Assembly: GCA_011526015.1 (NCBI GenBank) | Contig: WYBG01000401.1 | Location: 1-43,478 of the forward strand | Origin: Deltaproteobacteria bacterium | GTDB lineage: Bacteria; Calditrichota; Calditrichia; RBG-13-44-9; J075 | DNA length: 43,478 nt | Direction of reading: 5' to 3' | Shown here: positions 23,927 through 32,166 of the stretch, piece by piece | Layout of the letters: each line of letters starts with the position of its first letter | How positions within the stretch are numbered: position 1 is the first letter of the stretch | Position numbers and translations under genes: made by a program | The notes under the pieces: generated by a model | Database searches by the model: none | The model's input: the letters and a program-made list of their open reading frames with translations, nothing else | What the model was told of the DNA's origin: nothing

Positions 23927-25657
23927 ATGAAAACCGAGGTACTGATGCCCATGTTAGGGGAGGGGATCACCGAAGGCACCATCGTGCGCTGGTGGAAAAA
24001 ACCGGGCGATTTGGTGAAGAAAGATGAAACCCTGTTGGAAATTTCCACCGATAAAGTGGATTCGGAAATCCCCAGCCCTTTTGAGGGCACGGTGGTAGAA
24101 ATCAAAGCGCAGGAGAACGAAACCGTGGCGGTGAACACCGTCATCGCCGTTATCGACGCCGCTGCCGCCGGCGGCGCGGAAGCGCGCGAGGAAGCGCCCC
24201 GCCCTGCCGCCGCAACGAAGCCTGCTCCTGCATCGCCGCCCCCCGCTCCTGCCCCGGCGCAGCCAAAACCCGCTCCGGCCTCCCCGCCGGCCGCGGCTCC
24301 TTCTCCCGCCGGCGCGATGGAAGTGGAGATGCCCATGCTCGGCGAAGGCATTACCGAGGGCACCATCGTGCGCTGGTGGAAAAAGCCGGGCGATTTCGTC
24401 AAAAAAGATGAAACCCTGTTAGAAATTTCCACCGACAAAGTGGATTCGGAAATCCCCAGCCCCTTCGAGGGCACAGTGCTGGAAATTTTGGCCGCGGAGA
24501 GCCAGACCGTCACCGTCGGCAGCGTCATCGCCAAAATTAGCGCTGGAAAGGGTGTTTCAGCATCGAAAACCGAAAAACCCTCTGCTCCTGCCCCCGCCCC
24601 TGCCCCTGCCCCTGCTCCTGCTCCTGTTTCTACTCCTGCCCTTCAACCGGCGGCGGCCACCAACGAAACTCCCCGGCGCGAGAGCGGGGGGCGCTTCTTT
24701 TCGCCCCTGGTGCGCAATATTGCCCGCGCGGAAGGGATCGGCAAGGATGAGCTGGCAGAGATTCCCGGCACCGGTCTGGAAGGCCGGGTGACCAAGCAGG
24801 ACATCTTGAGCTACCTGGAAACGCGCGGCGCAGCGCCTTCCCGCCCTGCGCCAGCCCCGGCGGCGGCGTCCCGGCCGTCCCCGCCCCAACAGCCTGCCGC
24901 CCCCGCCCGGCCGGCGCCCTCGGCTGGGGAGGTAACGGAGAAATGGCAAGGAGAGCGGGTGGAAGTGCTGCCCATGGACGCCATCCGCAAGAAGATCGCC
25001 GACCACATGGTGTTGAGCAAGCAGACCTCGCCCCACGTGTACGGGGTGGCGGAGTGCGATTTCACCGCGGTGTTGAACCTGGTGAGCAAGCATAAAAACG
25101 CTTTTCAGGGGCGGGAAGGGTTCAAGCTGACCGTCAATCCCTTTATTCTCTATGCCGTAACCAGGGCGGCAAAGGATTTTCCGGGCGTCAACGCTTCCGT
25201 GGAAGGGTACAATGTCATCCGCAAGCGCTTCATCAATATCGGCATGGCGGTGGCGACCGAGCGGGGATTGATCGTGCCGGTGCTCAAAAATGCCGATGAG
25301 CTGAACTTTACCGGCATCGCCCGCACTGCGTACGACCTGGCCATCCGCGCCCGGGATAAGAAATTGAACATCGAAGACGTGCAAGGTTCCACCCTCACCG
25401 TGACCAATTACGGGGTATTCGGCAATATCATCGGCTTCCCGATCATCAACCAGCCCAACGTGGCGATCATGGGCGTGGGAGCGATCAAAAAGCGCCCGGT
25501 GGTGATCGAAACCGGGCAGGGAGACATGATCGGCATCCGCGCCATCGGCTTCTTAACCCTTTCTTACGACCACCGCATTGTGGATGGAGAATTGGGGGAT
25601 AAATACCTCCAGCGGGTGCGGCATTATTTGGAGACGTTTGAAGAAGCGTGGATGTGA
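23927..25657 (+). CDS. 2-oxo acid dehydrogenase E2 (dihydrolipoyl acyltransferase) with two lipoyl domains
   Basis: 576 residues. Lipoyl domain 1 spans about 1-76 with Lys43 in STDKVDSE; Ala/Pro linker; lipoyl domain 2 spans about 131-206 with Lys171 in the same motif; linker; E1/E3-binding domain about 255-295 (SPLVRNIARAEG ... EGRVTKQDILSYL); linker; acyltransferase core with SYDHRIVDGELGDKY (catalytic His and Asp). The two lipoyl domains are almost identical in DNA too, indicating recent duplication or gene conversion. The substrate (pyruvate, 2-oxoglutarate or branched-chain) cannot be fixed, as no E1 is adjacent; the layout resembles branched-chain or Bacteroidota-type E2s. Confidence 0.92.
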   Translation: MKTEVLMPMLGEGITEGTIVRWWKKPGDLVKKDETLLEISTDKVDSEIPSPFEGTVVEIKAQENETVAVNTVIAVIDAAAAGGAEAREEAPRPAAATKPAPASPPPAPAPAQPKPAPASPPAAAPSPAGAMEVEMPMLGEGITEGTIVRWWKKPGDFVKKDETLLEISTDKVDSEIPSPFEGTVLEILAAESQTVTVGSVIAKISAGKGVSASKTEKPSAPAPAPAPAPAPAPVSTPALQPAAATNETPRRESGGRFFSPLVRNIARAEGIGKDELAEIPGTGLEGRVTKQDILSYLETRGAAPSRPAPAPAAASRPSPPQQPAAPARPAPSAGEVTEKWQGERVEVLPMDAIRKKIADHMVLSKQTSPHVYGVAECDFTAVLNLVSKHKNAFQGREGFKLTVNPFILYAVTRAAKDFPGVNASVEGYNVIRKRFINIGMAVATERGLIVPVLKNADELNFTGIARTAYDLAIRARDKKLNIEDVQGSTLTVTNYGVFGNIIGFPIINQPNVAIMGVGAIKKRPVVIETGQGDMIGIRAIGFLTLSYDHRIVDGELGDKYLQRVRHYLETFEEAWM

Positions 25658-25670
25658 CCGTAAACTGTAG

Positions 25671-25734
25671 GGGCGAAGCATTCAGAAAAAAAATCCTCAG
25701 AAAAATTATAGATTCTCTTCTGAATGCTTCGCCC
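25671..25734. repeat. 17-bp perfect inverted repeat between E2 and the UPF0175 gene
   Basis: Left arm GGGCGAAGCATTCAGAA (25671-25687) and its exact complement at 25718-25734 flank a 30-nt A-rich loop. It is placed 14 bp after the E2 stop and could serve as an mRNA 3' end or be a small mobile palindrome. Confidence 0.8.
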
Positions 25735-25769
25735 GTAGGGAAAGTTGGATATAATCAGGAGAAAGTATC

Positions 25770-26042
25770 ATGGCCGTTATCGAAATCGAAATTCCCGAGA
25801 TCATTCTGGAAAATCATCAAAACCTGGATGAGATCAAGAAGGAGCTTTTCGAAAACCTGGTCATTGATGAATACCGCAAGGGAAATCTTACCATCCGGGA
25901 ATCTGCCAGGCTGCTGGGATTGACGTATGTGGAATTCATGTATTTCCTGGGGAAACGGGGAATTTCTTTCTGTAACGCCAGCAAAGAAGAACTTGATGAA
26001 GATATGGAATCTTTGCAGAAACTGTTGGCTGAGAATAAATGA
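25770..26042 (+). CDS. UPF0175 family protein (antitoxin-like)
   Basis: 90 residues. The C-terminal half has the UPF0175 helix-turn-helix-like pattern: YRKGNLTIRESARLLGLTYVEF, shortened in places, then FLGKRGISFCNASKEELDED. UPF0175 proteins are usually DNA-binding antitoxins paired with a DUF3368/PIN-like nuclease encoded next door. No such partner is present here; instead a second antitoxin-like gene and a MazF-like toxin follow. CAGGAG lies 8-9 nt upstream of the ATG. Confidence 0.8.
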   Translation: MAVIEIEIPEIILENHQNLDEIKKELFENLVIDEYRKGNLTIRESARLLGLTYVEFMYFLGKRGISFCNASKEELDEDMESLQKLLAENK

Positions 26043-26058
26043 TTAAAGGAACAATACC

Positions 26059-26301
26059 ATGAATATTATAACCTTAACTGCTCATTTTGACGGCAAACAA
26101 ATCAAATTAGATGAGCCGTATAAATTAGAGCCGGGCGCTAAACTGCTTGTTGTTCTCCTGCCCCAACAACAACCTGACAGCGAACGCGAAGGATGGTTGA
26201 TGCTATCGACAAGAGGTTTAGATAATGCCTATGGCGAAGATGAGAATGAGTATCCATTGCACCTGATCAAAGAGGCGAATCCTGATTATGAAGGAAGGTG
26301 A
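26059..26301 (+). CDS. Probable antitoxin of a MazF-type toxin-antitoxin pair
   Basis: 80 residues, acidic at the C-terminus. The N-terminus (LTAHFDGKQIKLDEPYKLEPGAKLLVVLL) resembles the short beta domain of DUF104/AF2212-like antitoxins, with the acidic tail (GEDENEYPLH ... NPDYEG) that in such proteins wraps the toxin. It overlaps the next gene by 14 bp. I infer the antitoxin role from that overlap and from the toxin's identity. Confidence 0.7.
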   Translation: MNIITLTAHFDGKQIKLDEPYKLEPGAKLLVVLLPQQQPDSEREGWLMLSTRGLDNAYGEDENEYPLHLIKEANPDYEGR

Positions 26302-26599
26302 TGTAATACTTACACCAGTTCCACAAGCGGATGGAAATGTAAAAAACCGGCCGGCGATAATATTACATACGATGCCGGGGTATGGGGATTTCCTTGTCTG
26401 TGGTGTAAGTACCCAAACCCATCAATATATTCAAGGTTTTGATGAAATTATCTCTCCTGCTGATACCGACTTTGTATTGAGCGGTCTGGCGTCAGAATCC
26501 ATTATGCGGAAAAGTATCGCAGGATCTATCGGCAGAATATCGCCGAAACGCCATAAACGATTGCTGAAAACCCACAGTGACTATCTTGTGCAGCCGTAA
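26288..26599 (+). CDS. MazF/PemK-like endoribonuclease toxin
   Basis: 103 residues of the PemK/MazF fold: EGDVILTPVPQADGNVKNRPAIIL opens the SH3-like barrel (shortened), then CGVSTQT, DFVLSGLASESIMRKS and a final helix RHKRLLKTHSDYL. This family cleaves mRNA at short sites and halts growth when freed from its antitoxin. The upstream 80-codon gene overlaps it. The pair sits between the E2 and lipA genes and is probably an acquired module. Confidence 0.8.
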   Translation: MKEGDVILTPVPQADGNVKNRPAIILHTMPGYGDFLVCGVSTQTHQYIQGFDEIISPADTDFVLSGLASESIMRKSIAGSIGRISPKRHKRLLKTHSDYLVQP

Positions 26600-26659
26600 T
26601 GACCATTAATCAGAGAACCGATTTTTTCTTAACCGAAGACTTTTAAGGCACAATAACCC

Positions 26660-27565
26660 ATGCAACCCAAACGCACCCGCCCCGACTGGCTCAAAATCCG
26701 CTTTGCGGTGAATGATAACTTCCGGGAGCTGAACCGGATCGTGAAAGACAACGCCCTGCACACGGTCTGCGAAGAAGCCCGCTGCCCCAATCAGAGCGAA
26801 TGCTGGGGCAAAGGCACCGCTACCCTGATGATCCTCGGCGACGTCTGCACCCGCTCCTGCGGCTTCTGCGCCGTGAAAACCGGCCGCCCGCCACAATACG
26901 ACCGCCAGGAACCCCACCGGGTGGCCCTGGCAGTGCAGAAAATGAACCTTCGCCACCTGGTCATCACCTCGGTTAATCGCGATGAGCTGCCCGATCAAGG
27001 CTCCGAGGTCTGGGCGGCCACCATCGAGCAGGTGCGCCAGCTCAACCCCGCGACCTCGGTGGAGGTGTTGATCCCTGATTTCAAAGGGGTTTGGGAACCT
27101 TTGGAACGGGTGATCGAGGCCCGGCCGGATATTTTAGCCCATAACATCGAGACGGTTCCGCGCCTCTACCGCCGGGTGCGCCCGCAAGCCAAATACGACC
27201 GCTCCCTGCGGGTTTTAGAGCAGTCGAAACTCCACGGGATGACCACCAAGACCGGCATCATGGCCGGTTTGGGGGAAACGTATGCGGAAGTGATCGCAGT
27301 GATGAAAGATTTAGTCGCCGTGGGAGTGGATATTTTCACCATCGGGCAATACTTGCAGCCTACCAAACGCCATTTGCCGGTAGAACGGTTCGTGCATCCC
27401 GATGAATTTGCGGAATACAAGCGCGTCGGCGAGGAATCGGGGCTTAAGCACGTGGAATCCGGCCCTTTAGTGCGCAGCTCCTACCATGCGCAGGAACAGG
27501 TGGAGAAGATGAATGGAGCTCCGTGTGGTGAGCCGATTGCAAATGTGCGGGTGAATATAGGTTAG
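26660..27565 (+). CDS. lipA: Lipoyl synthase
   Basis: 301-residue radical-SAM enzyme inserting sulfur at C6 and C8 of protein-bound octanoyl groups. The auxiliary cluster motif C-x4-C-x5-C is in CEEARCPNQSEC (about 34-45). The radical-SAM CxxxCxxC is in CTRSCGFCAVKTG (about 61-73). Family blocks LRHLVITSVNRDELPDQG, HNIETVPRLYRRVRP and IGQYLQPTKRHLPVERFV are intact. The third-Ser ligand region near the end (VRSSYHAQEQ) is conserved. Works after LipB. Confidence 0.96.
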   Translation: MQPKRTRPDWLKIRFAVNDNFRELNRIVKDNALHTVCEEARCPNQSECWGKGTATLMILGDVCTRSCGFCAVKTGRPPQYDRQEPHRVALAVQKMNLRHLVITSVNRDELPDQGSEVWAATIEQVRQLNPATSVEVLIPDFKGVWEPLERVIEARPDILAHNIETVPRLYRRVRPQAKYDRSLRVLEQSKLHGMTTKTGIMAGLGETYAEVIAVMKDLVAVGVDIFTIGQYLQPTKRHLPVERFVHPDEFAEYKRVGEESGLKHVESGPLVRSSYHAQEQVEKMNGAPCGEPIANVRVNIG

Positions 27566-27689
27566 CCGGCAACAACCTTTGCAGTGTAACAGTGATACAA
27601 TATTTACGTTTGTGGCCCGCGCCGGTTAAAACAGCATTAATCGGCCAGGCATGGTGGTTGCCAGGAGGCAGATCTATAAGGATAGGGTT

Positions 27690-29258
27690 ATGAGGCAGAT
27701 GGCCAACAAAACACTACGCGAGCAAGAACGCATGCACGCCGCCCATACCTTTCTGGATGCCGTGGAAGAGACGCGGCGCAGCGTCTTGAAACGCCTGGAG
27801 CGGCGTCGCCGCGCCCTTATGGGACAGTTTTTCACTCCGGCGCCGCTGGCGCTCTTCATGGCAGGGATGTTCGAGGCGCGGCAGCCGGTTCTTCGGGTAT
27901 TAGACGCCGGCGCCGGGATCGGGTCTCACTCGGCCGCTTTCGTGGCCGAGGTGTGCCGCCGAGTTCATCAGCCGCAAGCCATCTCGCTCACCGCCTACGA
28001 AATCGATTCTATGCTTGTTGACCATCTTCAGGCGACGCTTGACCTCTGCCGGGCAGCCAGCCTGGAGGCAGGCATTCAATTCGAATTCCGGGTCATTGAA
28101 GAGGATTTCCTTGAAGCCGGGAAGAGATCCCTGGCTGAAGATCTCTTCACGCCGAGGATTGAGGAACCATTCGACTGCGCCATTCTCAATCCACCTTACC
28201 GGAAAATTCGCTCGCAATCCCGGGAACGCAAGCTCCTGCACGCAATCGGTTTAGAAACAAGCAATCTCTACACCGGTTTTCTGGGGATCGCCATGAAACT
28301 TCTCGCCCCCAAAGGTGAAATAGTCGCGATTACACCCAGGAGCTTCTGCAACGGTCCTTATTTCGAGCCTTTTCGCCATTTTTTCCTGAATGACATGCGC
28401 TTCCGGCGTGTTCACGTGTTTGACGCGCGAGATCGCGTTTTTGCCGATGACGAGGTCTTGCAGGAAAACATCATATTCCGGGCCGTTAAGATATCCGATT
28501 GGTCTGATGACGTGGTTGTTTCGTCGAGCCGCGATCCCGGCGATTTCGCTCTGCGCAGTCGAACGATAAAGCACGAGGATCTTGTTCGACCCGGTGATCA
28601 GCATCTCATCATCCACATCGTCCCGGACGGGGATGGAGATTCAATCCGCCGCCAGATTCGCAAGCTGGATTCCACCCTGGAGGATCTCGGCCTGGCGGTA
28701 TCCACCGGGCGAGTGGTGGATTTCCGGGCAAAACACCTCCTTCGCCGCCAACCGGGAGCGGAGACCGTGCCTCTTATCTATCCCTGCCACCTTCAGCGCG
28801 GTTATGTGGAATGGCCTGGCGGTGGGACGCGCAAGCCGAATGCCCTTGCGCCTGGCCCGGGAGCGGAAGATCTTCTTGTCCCTCGCGGCTACTACGTTCT
28901 CGTTAAAAGGTTTTCGGCTAAGGAGGAACCGCGCCGGGTGGTGGCGGCAGTGTACGATCCTCTGCGCATCCCCTCCGACAGCATCGCTTTCGAGAACCAC
29001 TTGAACTTCTACCATGTTCAAGGCTCCGGCTTACCGGTGAGCGTAGCCAGGGGCCTCGCCGCCTTCCTCAATTCGACGCTGGTAGATTCCTACTTTCGCC
29101 AGTTCAGTGGCCATACCCAGGTGAACGCCGCGGACCTTCGTGCATTGCGCTATCCGGCGTGGGAGAGGTTGGTGATACTTGGTGAGCGAATCGGCGAGAC
29201 CTTTCCCGATCAAGAAGCGCTTGACCGGCTTGTAGAGGGGGTAATCTACCGTGGCTAA
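27690..29258 (+). CDS. N6-adenine DNA methyltransferase of a BsuBI/PstI-type R-M system
   Basis: About 522 residues. The order of motifs is GQFFTP (motif X, about 45-50), VLDAGAGIGSHSAAF (motif I, about 70-84), then CAILNPPYRKI (motif IV, about 163-173), with the target-recognition part at the C-terminus: gamma-class. It is followed in overlap by a BsuBI/PstI-family nuclease, whose characterised members cut CTGCAG, so that is the likely site (inference from family). The ATG at 27690 is preferred because AAGGAT is placed about 6 nt upstream; the frame extends to 27651. The overlap with the next gene is 8 bp. Confidence 0.88.
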   Translation: MRQMANKTLREQERMHAAHTFLDAVEETRRSVLKRLERRRRALMGQFFTPAPLALFMAGMFEARQPVLRVLDAGAGIGSHSAAFVAEVCRRVHQPQAISLTAYEIDSMLVDHLQATLDLCRAASLEAGIQFEFRVIEEDFLEAGKRSLAEDLFTPRIEEPFDCAILNPPYRKIRSQSRERKLLHAIGLETSNLYTGFLGIAMKLLAPKGEIVAITPRSFCNGPYFEPFRHFFLNDMRFRRVHVFDARDRVFADDEVLQENIIFRAVKISDWSDDVVVSSSRDPGDFALRSRTIKHEDLVRPGDQHLIIHIVPDGDGDSIRRQIRKLDSTLEDLGLAVSTGRVVDFRAKHLLRRQPGAETVPLIYPCHLQRGYVEWPGGGTRKPNALAPGPGAEDLLVPRGYYVLVKRFSAKEEPRRVVAAVYDPLRIPSDSIAFENHLNFYHVQGSGLPVSVARGLAAFLNSTLVDSYFRQFSGHTQVNAADLRALRYPAWERLVILGERIGETFPDQEALDRLVEGVIYRG

Positions 29259-29847
29259 GCGGGTTAGTGGGAAACAAGCGGATGCGGCCAGGATGGTGTC
29301 GGAGGCGCTGAGCATCCTCCAGGCGCTTGAGGTTCCTAAAGAGCAGCAGAATGAGCGGTCTGCCCTGGCGCTTCTCGCCCTGCTGGGTATGATCCCACGC
29401 AAGCGATGGGCGGACGCGGAGGCGCCGCTGCTCGGCATCACAGAAATGATGAACTACTTCGAGAAACACTTTGGTAAGAAGTATGCCCCGAATACCCGCG
29501 AAACAGTGCGCCGGTTCACCATTCACCAATTTGTCCAGATGGGCTTAGTCCTGGCGAATCCCGATGATCCTGATCGCCCGGTGAACAGCCCCGACAATCG
29601 TTACCAGGTTGCTCCGGCCCTCTTGAAGCTCGTTCGAGAAGATGGCTCACATTCCTGGAGCGAGTCGCTTAAGAACTTTGTGAACAGTTCCGAGATGCTC
29701 CGCCGTCTCCAGCCGAGGGAGCGCCAAATGGCGCTGATTCCGGTGAGGCTCCCTGATGGCCGGGAACTAAAGCTCACTGCCGGCGGGCAAAACGAGTTGG
29801 TCAAGAAGATTGTCGAGGAGTTCTGCCCGCGCTTCACGCCTGCCTGA
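29251..29847 (+). CDS. BsuBI/PstI-type restriction endonuclease, N-terminal half (interrupted by TGA)
   Basis: 198 codons from a GTG start that overlaps the methyltransferase stop. It matches the helical N-terminal domain of BsuBI/PstI nucleases: KQADAARMVSEALSILQAL, LALLGMIPRKRWADAEAP, and YAPNTRETVRRFTIHQFVQ (winged-helix-like). It ends FCPRFTPA at an in-frame TGA (29845-29847). The following codons continue the family sequence in the same frame with no gap or shift (29848-30222). Together they would make 323 residues, close to the family's usual 316-326. A single change of a sense codon to TGA, most simply GGA to TGA, explains the break. No catalytic residues lie in this half. Confidence 0.82.
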   Translation: MAKRVSGKQADAARMVSEALSILQALEVPKEQQNERSALALLALLGMIPRKRWADAEAPLLGITEMMNYFEKHFGKKYAPNTRETVRRFTIHQFVQMGLVLANPDDPDRPVNSPDNRYQVAPALLKLVREDGSHSWSESLKNFVNSSEMLRRLQPRERQMALIPVRLPDGRELKLTAGGQNELVKKIVEEFCPRFTPA

Positions 29848-30222
29848 GTGCTTGTGTACGTGGGCGACACCGGCAACAAACAGCGACACATCGCAGCAGA
29901 TTACCTCGCCAGGCTCGGTATGGCTTTCGACGAGCACGGCAAGATGCCGGACGTCATTGTGCATTTGCCGGACAAAAAGTGGCTTGTTCTGATCGAAGCC
30001 GTTACCAGCCATGGTCCCATTGGCATCAAGCGGCAGAACGAGCTAAGAGGTCTGTTCAAAGGGGTCAAGGTCGGCTTAGTCTTCGCGACCGCATTTCTCA
30101 CCCGCCGAGCGATGGCGAAGTATCCCTCCGAAATCGCGTGGGAGACGGAGGCCTGGGTCGCAGAGGCGCCGAGCCACGTTATCCATTTCAACGGTGAGCG
30201 ATTCCTTGGTCCTTACGAGTGA
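29848..30222 (+). CDS. BsuBI/PstI-type restriction endonuclease, C-terminal catalytic half
   Basis: 124 codons directly after the TGA, in the same frame. The catalytic domain is complete: LVYVGDTGNKQRHIAADYL, then HGKMPDVIVHLPDKKWLVLIEAVTSHGP, written here only in part, which carries the PD ... E-A-V PD-(D/E)xK-type centre, then LVFATAFLTRRAMAKY and HFNGERFLGPYE. GTG codons at 29848, 29854 and 29860 could restart translation, but no Shine-Dalgarno is near. Alternatives are stop readthrough, reassembly of two peptides, or a dead gene. I favour recent inactivation, because both halves are otherwise undamaged. Confidence 0.82.
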   Translation: MLVYVGDTGNKQRHIAADYLARLGMAFDEHGKMPDVIVHLPDKKWLVLIEAVTSHGPIGIKRQNELRGLFKGVKVGLVFATAFLTRRAMAKYPSEIAWETEAWVAEAPSHVIHFNGERFLGPYE

Positions 30223-30510
30223 GGGAGACAAGGAAGCCTGGGTAACCCCGGACCAACACAAGAAAATTATCCGCCTGGTCGGAAAAATCTGCTGCGCATG
30301 ATCCGTCCCCGAAATTACAGGCTGATCCGCAATTTTTTTTCTCCCCATGACAAAAATCATCTAAAAACCTAACCAAAGTCATTGTTTTTGTGCCTCAAAA
30401 GCGTGAACTTCCTTTCTTAAGTTTAAAATATGCTGGTTCAGGGAGTCTTTTTATGATTTTTTTTTAATTCACCGTAACTTCATTAAGTATAGAAAGAACG
30501 GAGATAGCCT
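30223..30510. other. Intergenic region before the transhydrogenase operon
   Basis: 288 bp, AT-rich in its second half, with no repeat array and no convincing frame. The promoter of pntAA should be here; I see no strong hexamer pair. ACGGAG lies 7 nt before the pntAA ATG. Confidence 0.4.
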
Positions 30511-31665
30511 ATGATCGCAGGTGTGCTCAAGGAAACTTTCCCCGGCGAAAAACGGGTTGCTATAATTCCCGTGGGAGTTCAAACGCTGGTCAAAAACGGA
30601 TTGGAAGTGCTGGTAGAATCCGGCGCAGGCGAAGCCGCGGGTTTTCCGGACGCGCAATACCAGGAAAGAGGCGCGAAAATCGCTAAGGACCGCAAGGAAG
30701 TGCTCTCCACTGCGGATATTTTGTTGCAAGTGCGCAGCCTGGGCGCCAATCCGGAGAAAGGCCTGGCGGACGTGGCGAACATGAAGCCGGGGCAAATCCA
30801 GGTCGGTTTTATGGAGCCGCTCACCGCTAAAAAAGAGCTGGAAGCGCTGGCAAAACAAAAGGTGACCAGCTTTTCTATGGAACTGGTTCCCCGGATCACC
30901 CGCGCCCAGAGTATGGATGCGCTTTCGTCCATGGCCAACCTGGCCGGTTACAAAGCGGTGCTGTTAGCCGCCAATTACCTGCCCAAAATTTTCCCCATGA
31001 TGATGACCGCCGCCGGCACTATCGTCGCTGCCAAAGTATTCATCGTCGGCGCGGGAGTGGCCGGTTTGCAGGCGATAGCCACCGCCCGGCGAATGGGCGC
31101 GGTGGTTCACGCTTATGACGTGCGCCCGGCTGTAAAAGAGCAGGTACAAAGCCTGGGAGCCAAATTCGTCGAGATGGAATTGGACGCCGCAGGGGCACAG
31201 GACAAGGGCGGCTACGCCAAAGAAATGGGCGAGGAATTCTACCGCAAACAGCGCGAGCTGATGGCCAAAGTGGTGGCGGAAAGCGACGTGGTCATCACCA
31301 CGGCCGCGGTACCGGGCAAGAAGGCCCCGGTGCTGGTCACCGAAGAGATGGTCAAACACATGCACCCCGGTTCGGTGATCGTGGACCTGGCCGCGGAACG
31401 GGGCGGCAATTGCGAGGCCACCGAACCCGGCAAGGTGGTGCAAAAGCATGGCGTCACTATCGCCGGCCCCCTCAACCTGGCCTCGGAAATTCCCTTCAAC
31501 TCCAGCCAGACCTACTCCAAGAACCTTACCAACTTTATGGCCCTGCTGGTGAAGAAAGGGCAGTTGGAGCTGAACATGGAGGATGAAATCATCCGCGAAT
31601 CCATGGTCACGCGCGACGGCCAGGTGGCCAATCCCCGGGTGAAGGAAGCGCTGGGGTTGGGGTAG
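30511..31665 (+). CDS. pntAA: NAD(P) transhydrogenase subunit alpha part 1 (NAD(H)-binding)
   Basis: 384-residue soluble domain dI of the proton-translocating transhydrogenase, which couples hydride transfer from NADH to NADP+ with proton flow. It begins MIAGVLKETFPGEKRVAIIP, typical of the alanine-dehydrogenase/PntA fold. The nucleotide site is VFIVGAGVAGLQAIATARR, followed by AYDVRPAVKEQVQSLGAKFVE and the RQD-loop region (GGYAKEMGEEF). The alpha subunit is split, as in Rhodospirillum and Thermus, with the membrane part in the next gene. An octamer hairpin separates them. Confidence 0.95.
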   Translation: MIAGVLKETFPGEKRVAIIPVGVQTLVKNGLEVLVESGAGEAAGFPDAQYQERGAKIAKDRKEVLSTADILLQVRSLGANPEKGLADVANMKPGQIQVGFMEPLTAKKELEALAKQKVTSFSMELVPRITRAQSMDALSSMANLAGYKAVLLAANYLPKIFPMMMTAAGTIVAAKVFIVGAGVAGLQAIATARRMGAVVHAYDVRPAVKEQVQSLGAKFVEMELDAAGAQDKGGYAKEMGEEFYRKQRELMAKVVAESDVVITTAAVPGKKAPVLVTEEMVKHMHPGSVIVDLAAERGGNCEATEPGKVVQKHGVTIAGPLNLASEIPFNSSQTYSKNLTNFMALLVKKGQLELNMEDEIIRESMVTRDGQVANPRVKEALGLG

Positions 31666-31683
31666 CCTTCCGGGTTGATAGAA

Positions 31684-31789
31684 GAGTGGAGGAGTGGATA
31701 GATGGATGAATGGAGTATTGGATGAATGGATTAATAGATGGTTCAGTTCTCCAATAATCCATTAATCCAATGATCCAGGACACCATTAT
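31684..31789. repeat. Phased octamer hairpin (GAATGGAT / ATCCATTA word), 12 steps
   Basis: Seven 8-nt steps at 31684-31739 (GAGTGGAG, GAGTGGAT, AGATGGAT, GAATGGAG, TATTGGAT, GAATGGAT, TAATAGAT as single words) and five inverted steps at 31750-31789 (TCCAATAA, TCCATTAA, TCCAATGA types). It lies inside the pnt operon, between pntAA and pntAB. Confidence 0.88.
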
Positions 31790-31836
31790 TCCAAAGTCAA
31801 TAAACTTCTGATGAAAAAACGATTGGAGGAGTTTTT

Positions 31837-32163
31837 ATGGATTTCGTAGTCATATTGACGATCTTCGTGCTCGCCATTTTTGTCGGGTGGGAGGTGATCA
31901 CCAAGGTTCCCCCCATCTTGCACACCCCTTTAATGTCCGGATCGAACGCAATCTCCGGCATTACCATTGTCGGGGCGCTCCTTTCTGCCGGCGGGGCCAT
32001 GGTCGCGAATGAACACGTTTTTTTAACCATCCCCGGCCTGGAAATACACCTTTCCCTGGCCAAACTGTTAGGATTTTCGGCGGTGATATTCGCGACGATT
32101 AACGTGGTCGGCGGGTTTTTGGTGACTCACCGGATGTTGGAAATGTTCAAGAGAAAGGATTGA
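31837..32163 (+). CDS. pntAB: NAD(P) transhydrogenase subunit alpha part 2 (membrane)
   Basis: 108 residues, three membrane helices: VILTIFVLAIFVGWEVI, SGITIVGALLSAGGAM, and LLGFSAVIFATINVVGGFLV. KVPPILHTPLMSGSNAISGI is the hallmark of this subunit, and VVGGFLVTHRMLEMFKRKD closes it. With PntB it forms the proton channel (domain dII). The stop is 3 nt before pntB's ATG. GGAGGA is found about 10 nt upstream of its ATG. Confidence 0.95.
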   Translation: MDFVVILTIFVLAIFVGWEVITKVPPILHTPLMSGSNAISGITIVGALLSAGGAMVANEHVFLTIPGLEIHLSLAKLLGFSAVIFATINVVGGFLVTHRMLEMFKRKD

Positions 32164-32166
32164 GCC

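Noticed and set aside
29845-29847. TGA as a sense codon (alternative genetic code, Gly or Trp)
   Set aside because: Many genes in the window end in TGA at overlaps such as ATGA (ctaD/ctaE, ctaC/ctaB, actB/actC, dam/purC), and no other core gene contains an internal TGA.
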